A stretch of DNA of 64,000 nt from Peribacillus simplex. GTDB taxonomy: Bacteria; Bacillota; Bacilli; Bacillales; DSM-1321. The notes below the pieces were generated by a model. That model had not been told where the DNA came from and ran no database searches. It worked only from the letters and a program-made list of their open reading frames with translations. Position 1 is the first letter of the stretch; each line of letters starts with the position of its first letter. Position numbers and translations under genes: made by a program. The stretch spans positions 4,616,001-4,680,000 of the forward strand of contig NZ_CP011008.1 in assembly GCF_001578185.1 (NCBI RefSeq), read 5' to 3'. Positions 25,379 to 33,925 of this stretch are shown piece after piece.

Positions 25379-26129
25379 TCACTTTATATTCTTTTGGTAA
25401 ATTCCCTTCATGTATCCATGTTTGATTAAAGACTTCAGGCATTGCCAAAGAAGCTCCATGCCTAATTTCAGGTTAATCACACCTATACTTTTTGAGTTGG
25501 TTTCGATAATATCTTTTGCAGATTTTTTCATAACAGCTTTTTCTCTTTCACCCACAGTAACCAATATCGTTCCATTTGCTTCTCTAAAATCTTTGGGTTT
25601 TTCAACCGACATGTTTTCTTCTAATACTCTAACAGGAATGTCAGGTTTCATTTGACAACTTTCTTCATAATATTTTCTAAAGCAGTCTTCACTTACATTT
25701 AATGTTTTTGCCTGCAGTTTGGAAAACCACCTATTTTTATTAATAGAAATGATAATCTAATAGAAGGTTCAATCCATTTTTTAGCGTATGAAATCGGTCT
25801 GACCAAAGCACTATTTACTATTGCAAAATCAATTAAATCTGGTTTCATACTTAACGGATTACTTTCTTTCCGCTTGCTTTTTCTTCGATTAATTTAATTC
25901 CTTCTTCTGCACTACCTTTTATAGAAAAATTCATTTCATAATTGCTTAGTCCATGTTCAGGTAAGTCTGGAACTATGCAATGATAATGAGTGAAGTATTC
26001 CCATATCCAACTACTCACTCCGCCACATGTAAAAATAGAACCCTTATCACCATATTCTTGATAATGTAAAGCCAAAGGTTTTACCTCTCTTTTTGTAAAT
26101 GTTATTTTATTGGTAAGTGTTATCTTCAT
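25379..26129 (-). pseudogene. Decayed alpha/beta hydrolase
   Basis: On the minus strand, 26129-25851 encodes an N-terminal hydrolase part (ALHYQEYGDKG...WIWEYF, CIVPDLPEHGLS) that stops after GKKVIR. About 20 bases on, a second frame gives PDLIDFAIVNSALVRPISYAKKW, shifts frame near 25730, then continues ...CFRKYYEESCQ into MKPDIPVRVLEENM. The GxSxG nucleophile segment expected after GKKVI is missing, the oxyanion loop is shortened (FTCGG), and the C-terminus is shifted again. At least three lesions mean no active enzyme. Confidence 0.8.
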
Positions 26130-26361
26130 AAAACTTTCAAGGTTAGTACTGCTAAACTTGATACGTTCTTAATATGTAATAAGTTCCATTAATTGGACGT
26201 AAACAATTCCATTCAAAAAAGGCCACCAAATTGGTGGTCCCCCGCTTAGAGAGCAGTACATTTTCCTTACGCTCTTCCTGGCAATGCATGCTTTGTAGAA
26301 TAATATGCGATAAGGCGATTACATTCCTTAAAATCATACTCACTTTTCATCTTAAAGAGTT

Positions 26362-27009
26362 TCACTCTTTAATTTTCAGTCCAAGCATGGCTGCAAAGCC
26401 TATTGCTTGGTCCGGGGAAACTTCGCATCCATTTAAATCCTCCAGGGATACGGTAAGCCTTTGAAATGTAGAACTGCTAATATCAATTCCTTTTAGCGGT
26501 GTCCGGGAAAAGTTCACTTCATTTAATTTACATGTATCGAACATCACTTTCTTGAATTTACAATCATAATAATCAGCACTTTCCAATGAGCAATGATCGA
26601 ACTTCACTTGTTTTAATGCGGCATAACCAAAAGCACTTAAATTACAATTGCAATTCTCAAAGGAGACATTCCCTAAACTGGCATCAGAAAGATTAATGCC
26701 TAATAGTTTGGACTCTTTGAATTCCACCCGATGAATCGAGCCACCCATGAAATCGGCATTCGTCAAATCGCAATGGTCAAAAACGACATCCGTCAGCTCA
26801 ATATTCCTGAATGATACATCGCTGAATATCACATGTTTAAAAACTACCTGTGATAATACGATTTGGTCCATCTTTTCTCTATCGATCGTACAATTGCTTA
26901 TGATACAGGTATCCAGATATGGCTCATCTTTATAATATATTTCCTGAAAGTTCGCTTGAGTTAAGTCATGGGGGATCTTCGGCTGTTCAATTTTGATTTT
27001 GCCTGACAT
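26362..27009 (-). CDS. Pentapeptide-repeat protein (Qnr/MfpA-like)
   Basis: A 215-residue right-handed beta-helix protein with more than 25 pentapeptide repeats, such as CDLTNADFMGG and CSLESADYYDC. It ends in a short helix VSPDQAIGFAAMLGLKI. Size and layout resemble Qnr and MfpA, which mimic DNA and protect gyrase from quinolones. Many chromosomal pentapeptide proteins do not do this, so the resistance role is only a possibility. No regulator is adjacent. Confidence 0.78.
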   Translation of the reverse strand: MSGKIKIEQPKIPHDLTQANFQEIYYKDEPYLDTCIISNCTIDREKMDQIVLSQVVFKHVIFSDVSFRNIELTDVVFDHCDLTNADFMGGSIHRVEFKESKLLGINLSDASLGNVSFENCNCNLSAFGYAALKQVKFDHCSLESADYYDCKFKKVMFDTCKLNEVNFSRTPLKGIDISSSTFQRLTVSLEDLNGCEVSPDQAIGFAAMLGLKIKE

Positions 27010-27293
27010 ATTATCACCTTTTCACTTTATTCTTAAAATCATTAAAGACCATTGAGGGCATTGGCTAAAAGTAAAGCAGCATGTAAACAGGATCATTCAA
27101 GTAATCACGTTGCTTTGCTACAAACAGATTTGAATGAAGTTTGCCATGTTGCATTCCCTGTCCGAATTTCAAAAGCCTGTTTAAACAGCATAACAGCTTT
27201 TCTAAAATGTGAGGGCATTAATATTTTTTAGAAGAATGGCTATTAATTTTGGTCATTTTGTGTCTCCTTACCAGCTTTCCATATTGCCCAAAT

Positions 27294-27318
27294 AAAAAAG
27301 CCGCCCCGTATGGCAGCT
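27294..27318 (-). terminator. Terminator of the membrane protein gene
   Basis: In minus-strand RNA, AGCTGCC pairs with GGCGGCT (one G-U) and is followed by a T run. It lies 24 bases past the stop at 27342. Confidence 0.7.
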
Positions 27319-27341
27319 CCGCAAAAAAGCATGAAGTGAAT

Positions 27342-27800
27342 TTAAAAATCGGTATTGATTTCTTTAGGCATCCGGAAATAATATAGCACGGCACCCATTA
27401 TGGCCATCATACCGCTTATCAGAAAGAAAGCTTGAAAGATATTCCCTCCCACAGTTGGGGAATTGGATACAAAACCACTCGAAATCAGAAAAGGGACGCC
27501 AAATCCAGCCAAAAATAGTGCTATTTTTTTACTGCTTCTTTTGAATAGGGCATAACCCGTAATTATGATTAAGTACGAAGACGTTAGGACCATCAACACT
27601 GGAAATACCGGTTTGAATTTTGCTGCATACACGAAATAGTCCAAATTCGAAATATCTTGATCATTCAACATCTGTGAAAAGTGAGTTGAATATCTCCATT
27701 CCCAAGGGTTATCCAGAATTTCGCTGCCTTCATACCAGGTACAAAATGAAAAAAGTAAAAGGAAAAATGCAGCGATTATTATTTGGACAAAGTATTTCAC
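27342..27800 (-). CDS. Four-helix membrane protein (DUF4306/YjdJ-like)
   Basis: About 152 residues with membrane helices near 5-25, 65-85, 95-112 and 122-142 and an extracytoplasmic loop containing FCTWYEGSEILDNPWEWRYST. The WYEGS...PWEWKYS pattern recalls DUF4306 (YjdJ). GTG 27800 is preferred because AGGTGGTGA lies eight bases upstream; GTG 27815 is inside that signal. Function unknown. Confidence 0.65.
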   Translation of the reverse strand: MKYFVQIIIAAFFLLLFSFCTWYEGSEILDNPWEWRYSTHFSQMLNDQDISNLDYFVYAAKFKPVFPVLMVLTSSYLIIITGYALFKRSSKKIALFLAGFGVPFLISSGFVSNSPTVGGNIFQAFFLISGMMAIMGAVLYYFRMPKEINTDF

Positions 27801-28036
27801 TGACAATATCACCACCTATAGACAATAGACCTACATTATACCAATGACTTGGAAATTTATATACAACTAACCATCTTCCTATAATAATTAGACCCGGAAA
27901 AGCTAAAATTTAATCAGAAAAGGGAATAAGATATTAAGGGCTAGCAAAAGCTAAACATGGATGTCGTTAGCCTTTATTTATCAGATAGTGCGGTTACTTA
28001 GCCATTTCCCTTCATCTTACCAATTAACGAAAATAC

Positions 28037-28432
28037 TTAAGGTGCCACCAATTCAACTTTCATCCTATCCGGGTCTTCGAAAAATACAGCATAATGTTCC
28101 TTCCCACCGGCGAAGGGGTGCTTGTCGGCATAGAGGATGGTAACTCCCCTGTCCCTTAATTTTCTGGTGATCTCATCAACCTGTTGACGGGAGGTGGCGT
28201 GAAAGGCTAAATGATTAAGGCCCACTCGTCCCCTATGATAGGGAATGTCAAGAAACCTAGTTTCCGCTTGTACAAAAACAATGTACATGCCATCCAATCT
28301 CCAACTCTTCCCGCTTTCCCACTCCTGGTATGGCTCATAATTGATTTCCTCCAAAAACCAGCCCCAAAAATCAACGGTCCTATGTAAATTTGAAACATTC
28401 AGCTCAATATGATGTAGAAATCCCTTTGACAA
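28037..28432 (-). CDS. VOC family protein
   Basis: A 131-residue single-domain glyoxalase-fold protein. The metal ligands are visible: His in HHIELNV (residue 7 or 8), His in LNHLAFHA, and Glu in MKVELVAP at the C-terminus. It resembles small lactoylglutathione-lyase-like or fosfomycin-resistance-like VOC proteins, but the fosfomycin signature is absent. Substrate unknown. The 21-bp minisatellite lies directly upstream of its start. Confidence 0.84.
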   Translation of the reverse strand: MSKGFLHHIELNVSNLHRTVDFWGWFLEEINYEPYQEWESGKSWRLDGMYIVFVQAETRFLDIPYHRGRVGLNHLAFHATSRQQVDEITRKLRDRGVTILYADKHPFAGGKEHYAVFFEDPDRMKVELVAP

Positions 28433-28456
28433 CTTTCATCCCCCTTTAATTTGGGC

Positions 28457-28577
28457 CTTTACTCGTGAATTTCGTACTTTTACTCGTGAGTTTCGCGCTT
28501 TTACTCGTGAGTTTTGCGCTTTTACTCGTGAGTTTTGCGCTTTTACTCGTGAATTTTGCGCTTTTACTCGTGAATTG
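28457..28577. repeat. Six 21-bp tandem repeats
   Basis: Unit TTTTACTCGTGAATTTTGCGC. ACTCGTGA recurs at 28462, 28483, 28504, 28525, 28546 and 28567, exactly 21 bases apart, with small changes between units. A minus-strand frame reads NSRVKAQ repeats only because 21 is a multiple of three; it has no good start. Confidence 0.93.
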
Positions 28578-28662
28578 GGCTTAAATCGTACATGCTTCAC
28601 ATCTTCTCCTATATTCTCCCTCACCTTATCAAAAACCCCCAAAATTAACAATCTGAATCCAA

Positions 28663-28725
28663 TTGGACATAATGAATGATTTCTGTTATTATAGTTACTC
28701 AGGGTAACAATTACTCAAGGTAACT
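28663..28725 (+). promoter_or_regulatory. ywoHG promoter and two MarR-type operators
   Basis: TTGGAC (28663-28668) and TATTAT (28687-28692) are 18 bases apart. Two near-identical inverted repeats follow directly: AGTTACTCAGGGTAAC (28693-28708) and ATTACTCAAGGTAACTA (about 28710-28725), each GTTAC-N5-GTAAC in form. They would place a MarR dimer pair on the transcription start. Confidence 0.6.
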
Positions 28726-28739
28726 ATATATTATAAGGA

Positions 28740-29168
28740 GTGTTTCTGATAAAGACTTACCAAAAATTCTTTCAGCAATTATTGCTGATGTACCGGCCTT
28801 TTGAAAATAATCTAAATATACAGCTGAACAAGCATGATTTACACAGGGCGCAATGGTCCATTTTACATTACTTATCCAATTATGGTTCGGCAACGCTTGT
28901 AGAGCTTGCCAATTATCAAAGTGTGGAAAAGCCCACAATTACCAGGACCATTACCCGTTTGGAAGAGCTGGGATATGTCGAGCATGTGCCAAGTAAAGAT
29001 AGACGGGAAAAAAGAATGCGGCTTACTGAGCTTGGCTCAAATCTCTACAGTGAAGTCCGCGTGACAATCGATCAATACGAACAGGACATCTTGAAGGGGA
29101 TCACTGAAGAGGAACAACTCGCGGCCATACGCATTATGGGCGAAATAAGAAATAACATTATAAAGTAA
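28740..29168 (+). CDS. ywoH: MarR family regulator YwoH
   Basis: A winged-helix regulator of about 140 residues. RAQWSILHYLSNYGSATLVELA leads into the recognition helix SVEKPTITRTITRLEELGYVE, with the wing PSKDRREKRMRLTE. B. subtilis has the same pair, ywoH (MarR) before ywoG (MFS). The exact start is unclear: AAGGAG ends at 28740, so GTG 28740 is too close; CTG 28746 or an ATA just after would be better spaced. It is followed after 12 bases by the transporter gene. Confidence 0.85.
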   Translation: MFLIKTYQKFFQQLLLMYRPFENNLNIQLNKHDLHRAQWSILHYLSNYGSATLVELANYQSVEKPTITRTITRLEELGYVEHVPSKDRREKRMRLTELGSNLYSEVRVTIDQYEQDILKGITEEEQLAAIRIMGEIRNNIIK

Positions 29169-29180
29169 GGAGATAATAAA

Positions 29181-30380
29181 ATGGAACAATCCAGACCTAG
29201 ACTGTGGACGAAGGACTTTGTCATCGTTTCTTCCATCAATTTTTTCATAACATTAATCTTTTATTTACTGATGGTGACACTTGCCATCTATGCCGTAAAT
29301 GAATTGAATGCTTCTACAAGCCAAGCCGGACTCATATCGGGTATTTTCATAATCGGGACATTAATCGGACGTCTGTTCATCGGCCGTTTCATTGATTCAA
29401 TCGGCCGCAAGAAAACATTATTCATCGGATTGATCTTTTTCACTTTGACAACACTTCTATATTTTGTGGATCTCGGAATTGGCTTCCTGCTCGTTAACCG
29501 CCTGATCCATGGTATGGCGATGGGTATGGCGAGTACTGCGACAGGAACGATCGTCGCCCAGATCATCCCGGCAACACGAAAAGGAGAAGGCATCGGCTAC
29601 TACAGCATGAGCGCAACACTTGCGACGGCAATCGGCCCTTTCATCGGTCTGTATATGGCTCAACATACAAGCTTCCAAGTGATATTCAGTTTTTGCCTGG
29701 CTTTAGGGCTGATCAGCCTGATTACAGCATTCTTCCTTAATGTCCCGGCATTGAAAGTGACGGCAAAAGTGACTGAAAGTAAAGGATTCAAGCTTTCCAA
29801 TTTCATTGAACCTAAGGCACTGCCCATCTCAATCATTACTCTGTTATTGGCATTCTGCTATTCCAGCGTCCTTTCTTTCATCAGTTTCTATGCCATCGAA
29901 ATCAATCTGGTCAATACAGCAAGCTTCTTCTTTGTCGTTTACGCAGTCGCTGTATTATTATCACGCCCTTTCTCAGGACCGTTAATGGACCGGAAAGGAT
30001 CGAACTTCATTATGTATCCAGCCTTTTTGATTTTCGGAGTCGGTTTGCTCCTTCTAAGCATAACAACCAATAGTTTCACTTTACTGGCAGCTGGTTTCCT
30101 CATCGGCCTTGGATTCGGTAATATGCAATCAAGCTCGCAGGCGATTGCCGTTAAACTGACACCGCCTCACCGAATGGGGATGGCAACGTCCACCTTCTTT
30201 ATCATGCTTGACGCAGGACTTGGATTCGGCCCTTATATTCTCGGATTCATCATTCCAGTAACAGGTTACAGCACATTGTATGTCATCCTTGGCGGTGTGG
30301 TCATCGCAACTTCCATTCTTTACCACTTCCTGCACGGCAGGAAAGAACGTTCAGCCAGAGCGAACTTGGCTTCCGTTTAA
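29181..30380 (+). CDS. ywoG: MFS transporter YwoG
   Basis: A 399-residue 12-helix major facilitator of the drug:H+ antiporter type. Motif A appears as GRLFIGRFIDSIGRKK between helices 2 and 3, and LIHGMAMGMASTATGTIV lies in helix 4. Probably exports a toxic compound sensed by YwoH. AAGGAG precedes the ATG, and a strong terminator follows three bases after the stop. Confidence 0.9.
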   Translation: MEQSRPRLWTKDFVIVSSINFFITLIFYLLMVTLAIYAVNELNASTSQAGLISGIFIIGTLIGRLFIGRFIDSIGRKKTLFIGLIFFTLTTLLYFVDLGIGFLLVNRLIHGMAMGMASTATGTIVAQIIPATRKGEGIGYYSMSATLATAIGPFIGLYMAQHTSFQVIFSFCLALGLISLITAFFLNVPALKVTAKVTESKGFKLSNFIEPKALPISIITLLLAFCYSSVLSFISFYAIEINLVNTASFFFVVYAVAVLLSRPFSGPLMDRKGSNFIMYPAFLIFGVGLLLLSITTNSFTLLAAGFLIGLGFGNMQSSSQAIAVKLTPPHRMGMATSTFFIMLDAGLGFGPYILGFIIPVTGYSTLYVILGGVVIATSILYHFLHGRKERSARANLASV

Positions 30381-30382
30381 CG

Positions 30383-30418
30383 AAAAAGGGATATCCCATT
30401 GGAGGATATCCCTTTTTT
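30383..30418 (+). terminator. Terminator of ywoHG
   Basis: AAAAAGGGATATCC / GGATATCCCTTTTTT with a seven-base loop, directly after the stop. Confidence 0.93.
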
Positions 30419-30492
30419 CACGATTTTTGTGCCATTTAAAGAATCAAGCCGATTAGAATTCGTCCGTTGTTGGAGGTAATTCGTCCTTCACT

Positions 30493-30532
30493 AAAAAAAG
30501 AAGCTGTCTCAAAAGTTTTTGAGACAGCTTCT
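30493..30532 (-). terminator. Terminator of the GntR-ABC operon
   Basis: AGAAGCTGTCTC / GAGACAGCTTCT with the plus-strand A run giving T residues on the minus strand. It lies just past the last gene of the operon. Just upstream (30447-30476) ATTCGTCC occurs twice. Confidence 0.85.
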
Positions 30533-30547
30533 AGTGATAGTCATCCC

Positions 30548-31768
30548 TTATTTGACTTCCAAGCTTTCGATATTAAAACCATAATTTTTGCCGTTCTTTT
30601 TATTTGTGACTGTTTCACCTTTATATAAAGTCTTTCCAGTCTTATAATCGGTAATTAGAAGTTGGGCAGGCTTGGATGTTAAAACGCCCTCTTGATCCCT
30701 TCCGCTGCCTAACAGGAAGTATACACGCCCATTCTTAAAGGCAGCGAAGTCTTGTTCTTTTTTATTAACAGTTAGATCTAGCTCCATGTCATTCGTTATC
30801 TTTTGACTGCTTAGATCAAACGTCTTAATGTGATATTTATCGGACTTGGTATCAACTATGTAAAGTTTTTTCCCATCCGCATATCCACCTCTTGCCATGT
30901 CCGGGCTAAGCGATTCTTTTTTGGGCAATTTAACCGTTTCTAATTTTTCCGTATCATAATTATAAGATAAAAGCTTGCTTTCCTTTAGTTTTTCCTTAAA
31001 GCCATCCTCATGATTTACCCCTTTAATTAACGAAATTAATACCATGTTGTTTGGCTGGGAAGGTGCAATATCAGTTGGCATCTCAAGGTCAACTTGATTG
31101 GGATCAGTAAAAGTTTCAGATAAAAGGGTTTTATCGCTCAAAACTTTCTTATTAGCTAAATCGATCGTATACAGATGAACCTCTATTGTTTGCTTTTCAT
31201 CGTTTGAATTAACATCATTCATCGTTAAAACCTGCAGTTTTGAATGGACCAACTGCACATCCCTGACAACAACATTCATGATTCTCTCTTGATCGGGAAG
31301 TTCAATTTTGAAAGAAGTTTCATCTTCGCCTTTCTTCTCCAGTAAACCGATATCAAACTCCGCTTCCATTTTTCCGTTCTTTGTAAAATCTTCATTCACC
31401 GAGGCGTAAGCCAGGAAATCATCGTCTTCATATAAAGAATTAATGGAATCCCTACCACGCATAAATGAACGATGTTCTTTTATCAATCTTTCAATTTGAA
31501 AATCTTGTATTCCAGATAAGTTTTCAAAGTAAGACCGTTCGCTGGCATATATGGATTGATTGGATACAATCGTTAATGGTTCATATATGGGATCAACTTC
31601 GAGTGAACCATGTATTATTACCGGATCAAGCTCTTTATCACTGCCTTCTAGCGTCTTGAAATTATACTTTGGAAGGCCGGAAGCGGAGGAAGCTACTTTG
31701 ACATAATAGGTCCCGATGCTTAAGATGACAACCATTCCAATAATGATGCTGCATATATAACGTTTCAC
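30548..31768 (-). CDS. Exported, membrane-anchored protein of ABC operon
   Basis: A 406-residue protein with an N-terminal membrane anchor (residues 4-24) and a mostly beta-stranded outer domain. Repeats such as LLSYNYDTEKLETVKLP, LYIVDTKSDKYHIKTFDL and GRVYFLLGSG look like blades of a beta-propeller. It is the last gene of a GntR-ATPase-permease operon, 24 bases after the permease, and so is likely an extracytoplasmic partner of that transporter. No precise family recognised. Confidence 0.7.
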   Translation of the reverse strand: MKRYICSIIIGMVVILSIGTYYVKVASSASGLPKYNFKTLEGSDKELDPVIIHGSLEVDPIYEPLTIVSNQSIYASERSYFENLSGIQDFQIERLIKEHRSFMRGRDSINSLYEDDDFLAYASVNEDFTKNGKMEAEFDIGLLEKKGEDETSFKIELPDQERIMNVVVRDVQLVHSKLQVLTMNDVNSNDEKQTIEVHLYTIDLANKKVLSDKTLLSETFTDPNQVDLEMPTDIAPSQPNNMVLISLIKGVNHEDGFKEKLKESKLLSYNYDTEKLETVKLPKKESLSPDMARGGYADGKKLYIVDTKSDKYHIKTFDLSSQKITNDMELDLTVNKKEQDFAAFKNGRVYFLLGSGRDQEGVLTSKPAQLLITDYKTGKTLYKGETVTNKKNGKNYGFNIESLEVK

Positions 31769-31792
31769 CTTGTCACTCTCCTTTAATAGTTG

Positions 31793-32629
31793 TTATACCG
31801 TAACGCGATTTTTCAATAACCAGGAACCAAGCCAAATCGAGAGTCCTGTCACAATGATTCCTAAGGCGAGCTGCAGACCAAGTATTTCATTAGGGTAAAA
31901 ATAGAAATTACCACTCTCCATTACGAAAACAGGAGTTAAAAACACTGCAGCAGAGATCCCGACATACACCAAGCCCAAAATGATTCCTTTTATGCGGAAA
32001 CTTCTTTCAAACATGATCGCCGTGAATAATATCGACATGATCATAAGACCTATGCCATAGGAAAGCAGGAATTGCGTGAAGTTGCCTGGAATAACCAAAT
32101 TCAAGACACTATTCAATTTAGCGATGGCAAAAGTTGACATTTCCATTTTCAAAAGCGATTCAGGTGCGTATGAATTAAATAGGGCATTTTCCATGGGTAA
32201 AATGATAATCTGGAAAGCAATCAATCCTAACACCATCAAGAAGATGGCCGTGGCTTTGGAAAGGTAGATTGATAATCTGGATGTCGGTAACATCAATAGA
32301 CGATAAATGAACGTATTCTTTCCAAACCAATCACGATACCAAATAAGAAAAATGTAAAAAATCAGGGCAACGGCACTCAGCGCGATCGGTCCTAGAAACC
32401 AGAGGGTATTGGCGATATGGGTAAAATCAATGCCTCCTCCATATTGGGTAATATAAGTGGCTTCCGATAGTTTTTCTCTTGAGATGATCTCCCTGGCATC
32501 ATTAAGAAGACTTTTCGTTACGATGATCACGCCAGCAAATTGCGAAACCAAGGTTATCAACAATAAGGATATATATATTTTACTAAAACGATTGATTTCA
32601 AAATTCACTAGCTTTAAATATCGCATCAT
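31793..32629 (-). CDS. ABC transporter permease
   Basis: A 278-residue integral membrane protein with six hydrophobic helices (about 15-35, 68-92, 118-142, 170-200, 208-228 and 248-270), typical of ABC-2/YtrC-type exporter subunits. It overlaps the ATPase gene by four bases (ATGA). Together with the ATPase it forms a half-transporter pair resembling YtrBC, which responds to wall-active peptides. The substrate is not known. Confidence 0.82.
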   Translation of the reverse strand: MMRYLKLVNFEINRFSKIYISLLLITLVSQFAGVIIVTKSLLNDAREIISREKLSEATYITQYGGGIDFTHIANTLWFLGPIALSAVALIFYIFLIWYRDWFGKNTFIYRLLMLPTSRLSIYLSKATAIFLMVLGLIAFQIIILPMENALFNSYAPESLLKMEMSTFAIAKLNSVLNLVIPGNFTQFLLSYGIGLMIMSILFTAIMFERSFRIKGIILGLVYVGISAAVFLTPVFVMESGNFYFYPNEILGLQLALGIIVTGLSIWLGSWLLKNRVTV

Positions 32630-33312
32630 GCTTGATACACCTCTCTCATTACATCGACTACCGATTTCCCTTCATCCTCACGCATTTCTTCTGTATTGAA
32701 CTCTTTGAGGACTTTACCGTTATCCAATAAAATGACCTTATCGATTAAATGTTCAATATCGCCGATTTCATGGGTCGTGATGATGACTCCTCTATCTTCA
32801 ATAAGGTGGCTCGCAAAGACATCGGCAATTTGCTCGCGGCTAAACATATCAATTCCCGAAAATGGTTCGTCCATCAGTACATAATCCACGTCAAGGGACA
32901 GCCCCAGCATCAGGTTTAGCTTAGCTGTGTTCCCTTTAGACAACTCGGAAATGGGGGTCTCTTCTTTCAGTTTAAAAAATCCCAATAATTGATTAGCTCT
33001 TTCTGAGTTCCATGACGTATAGAAATCTTTCATGAAAACCATAGCCTGTTTAACGGTCATTTGCGGAAGCATGGTCGGTGCGTCCGGAATGAACGTGATT
33101 TTTTCATAACTGTTATGTGTCATTTTTTGATCATCGATCAGGATTTCACCTTTATATGGCGTCAATCCCATAATCGCTTTGAGTGTAGTCGTTTTACCGA
33201 CACCATTTATCCCGATCAGACAAGTAACTTCGCCTTTATTGGCTGTAAATGAAACACCATCTAAGATTGTCTTCCGTCCATATTTCTTAGAGATTTGTTT
33301 TACTTCTATCAT
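32626..33312 (-). CDS. ABC transporter ATP-binding protein
   Basis: A 228-residue ABC ATPase. Walker A is GINGVGKTT, the Q-loop region is FIPDAPTML, and Walker B is YVLMDEPFSG with the H-loop ITTHEI. The signature is ELSKGNTAKL instead of LSGGQ, a degenerate form common in YtrB-like exporters. It overlaps the GntR gene by four bases and the permease gene by four bases, so the three are translationally coupled. Confidence 0.92.
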   Translation of the reverse strand: MIEVKQISKKYGRKTILDGVSFTANKGEVTCLIGINGVGKTTTLKAIMGLTPYKGEILIDDQKMTHNSYEKITFIPDAPTMLPQMTVKQAMVFMKDFYTSWNSERANQLLGFFKLKEETPISELSKGNTAKLNLMLGLSLDVDYVLMDEPFSGIDMFSREQIADVFASHLIEDRGVIITTHEIGDIEHLIDKVILLDNGKVLKEFNTEEMREDEGKSVVDVMREVYQA

Positions 33313-33689
33313 TTTTCATCCCCCTCCCTTATTTCTTCCGAATATTTTTCTTTAACCACTTGAAGCAGCTCATCAACCGGCACATTAATCGGACGAATAG
33401 CATCAACAAAAGAATCAACAGCTGCAAGAATTAGCTCCTGTCTAACAGCCTGTAAAATCGTTTCATTAGTCGTGATTTGACTTGGAAAATTTCTTTCTGT
33501 ATGAATCAAGCCCTGTTCCTCCATTTCTTTATACGCTTTTTGTGCTGTATTAGGATTAATATTCAGTGAAGCCGCCAGTTCTCTTCGGGAAGGAATCTCC
33601 TGTCCGGCTACGAAATTGCCAATGGCTATTTGTTCTTTAAAATGTCTCACGACTTGCAGATATACCGGTTCCCGGGTATTAACGTTCAT
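33309..33689 (-). CDS. GntR family regulator (YtrA subfamily)
   Basis: A 126-residue GntR protein: REPVYLQVVRHFKEQIAIGNF, then EIPSRRELAASLNINPNTAQKAYKEME as helix-turn-helix, and a short C-terminal dimer helix. The small effector domain marks the YtrA type, which controls its own ABC operon. AGGGGGTGG lies upstream of the ATG. The promoter contains the expected inverted repeat. Confidence 0.9.
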   Translation of the reverse strand: MNVNTREPVYLQVVRHFKEQIAIGNFVAGQEIPSRRELAASLNINPNTAQKAYKEMEEQGLIHTERNFPSQITTNETILQAVRQELILAAVDSFVDAIRPINVPVDELLQVVKEKYSEEIREGDEK

Positions 33690-33740
33690 AAAACCACCCC
33701 CTATTATTTAGGAAAAAATCTAATTTACATGTAGTCACCT

Positions 33741-33807
33741 GTGTATGTACTAAGTGGTTCATACACCTTATAGATGTACTATACCTGTAATACACCTAAG
33801 CTGTCAA
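33741..33807 (-). promoter_or_regulatory. Promoter and operator of the GntR-ABC operon
   Basis: On the minus strand TTGACA (33802-33807), an 18-base spacer and TATAGT (33778-33783). The inverted repeat GTGTATG-N12-CATACAC (33741-33766) follows the -10 and another GGTGTAT half-site lies within the spacer. YtrA-type regulators bind GTGTA/TACAC repeats. Confidence 0.65.
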
Positions 33808-33925
33808 CAACCAATTCCAAAAAAATGAAAACCCCGAATGCGCAGTGCAGCCGGAGCTTCTTTTATTGCTTTAAATTAAAGTTTTTATAATCCTTTTATG
33901 GCTCCCGAAAAGGAGTGGATAAAGC

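Noticed and set aside
26152..26343. 63-codon minus-strand frame upstream of the decayed hydrolase
   Set aside because: No domain, no ribosome binding site and odd composition. It may be a transposase tail, but nothing is recognisable.
28037..28432. Fosfomycin-resistance protein (FosB-like)
   Set aside because: Only the general VOC metal ligands are visible; the FosB signature and potassium-loop residues are not.
28457..28577. CRISPR-like array
   Set aside because: Direct 21-bp units without unique spacers; a minisatellite.
28436..28651. 71-codon frame with NSRVKAQ repeats
   Set aside because: It is created by the 21-bp minisatellite, starts at TTG without a ribosome binding site, and has low-complexity composition.
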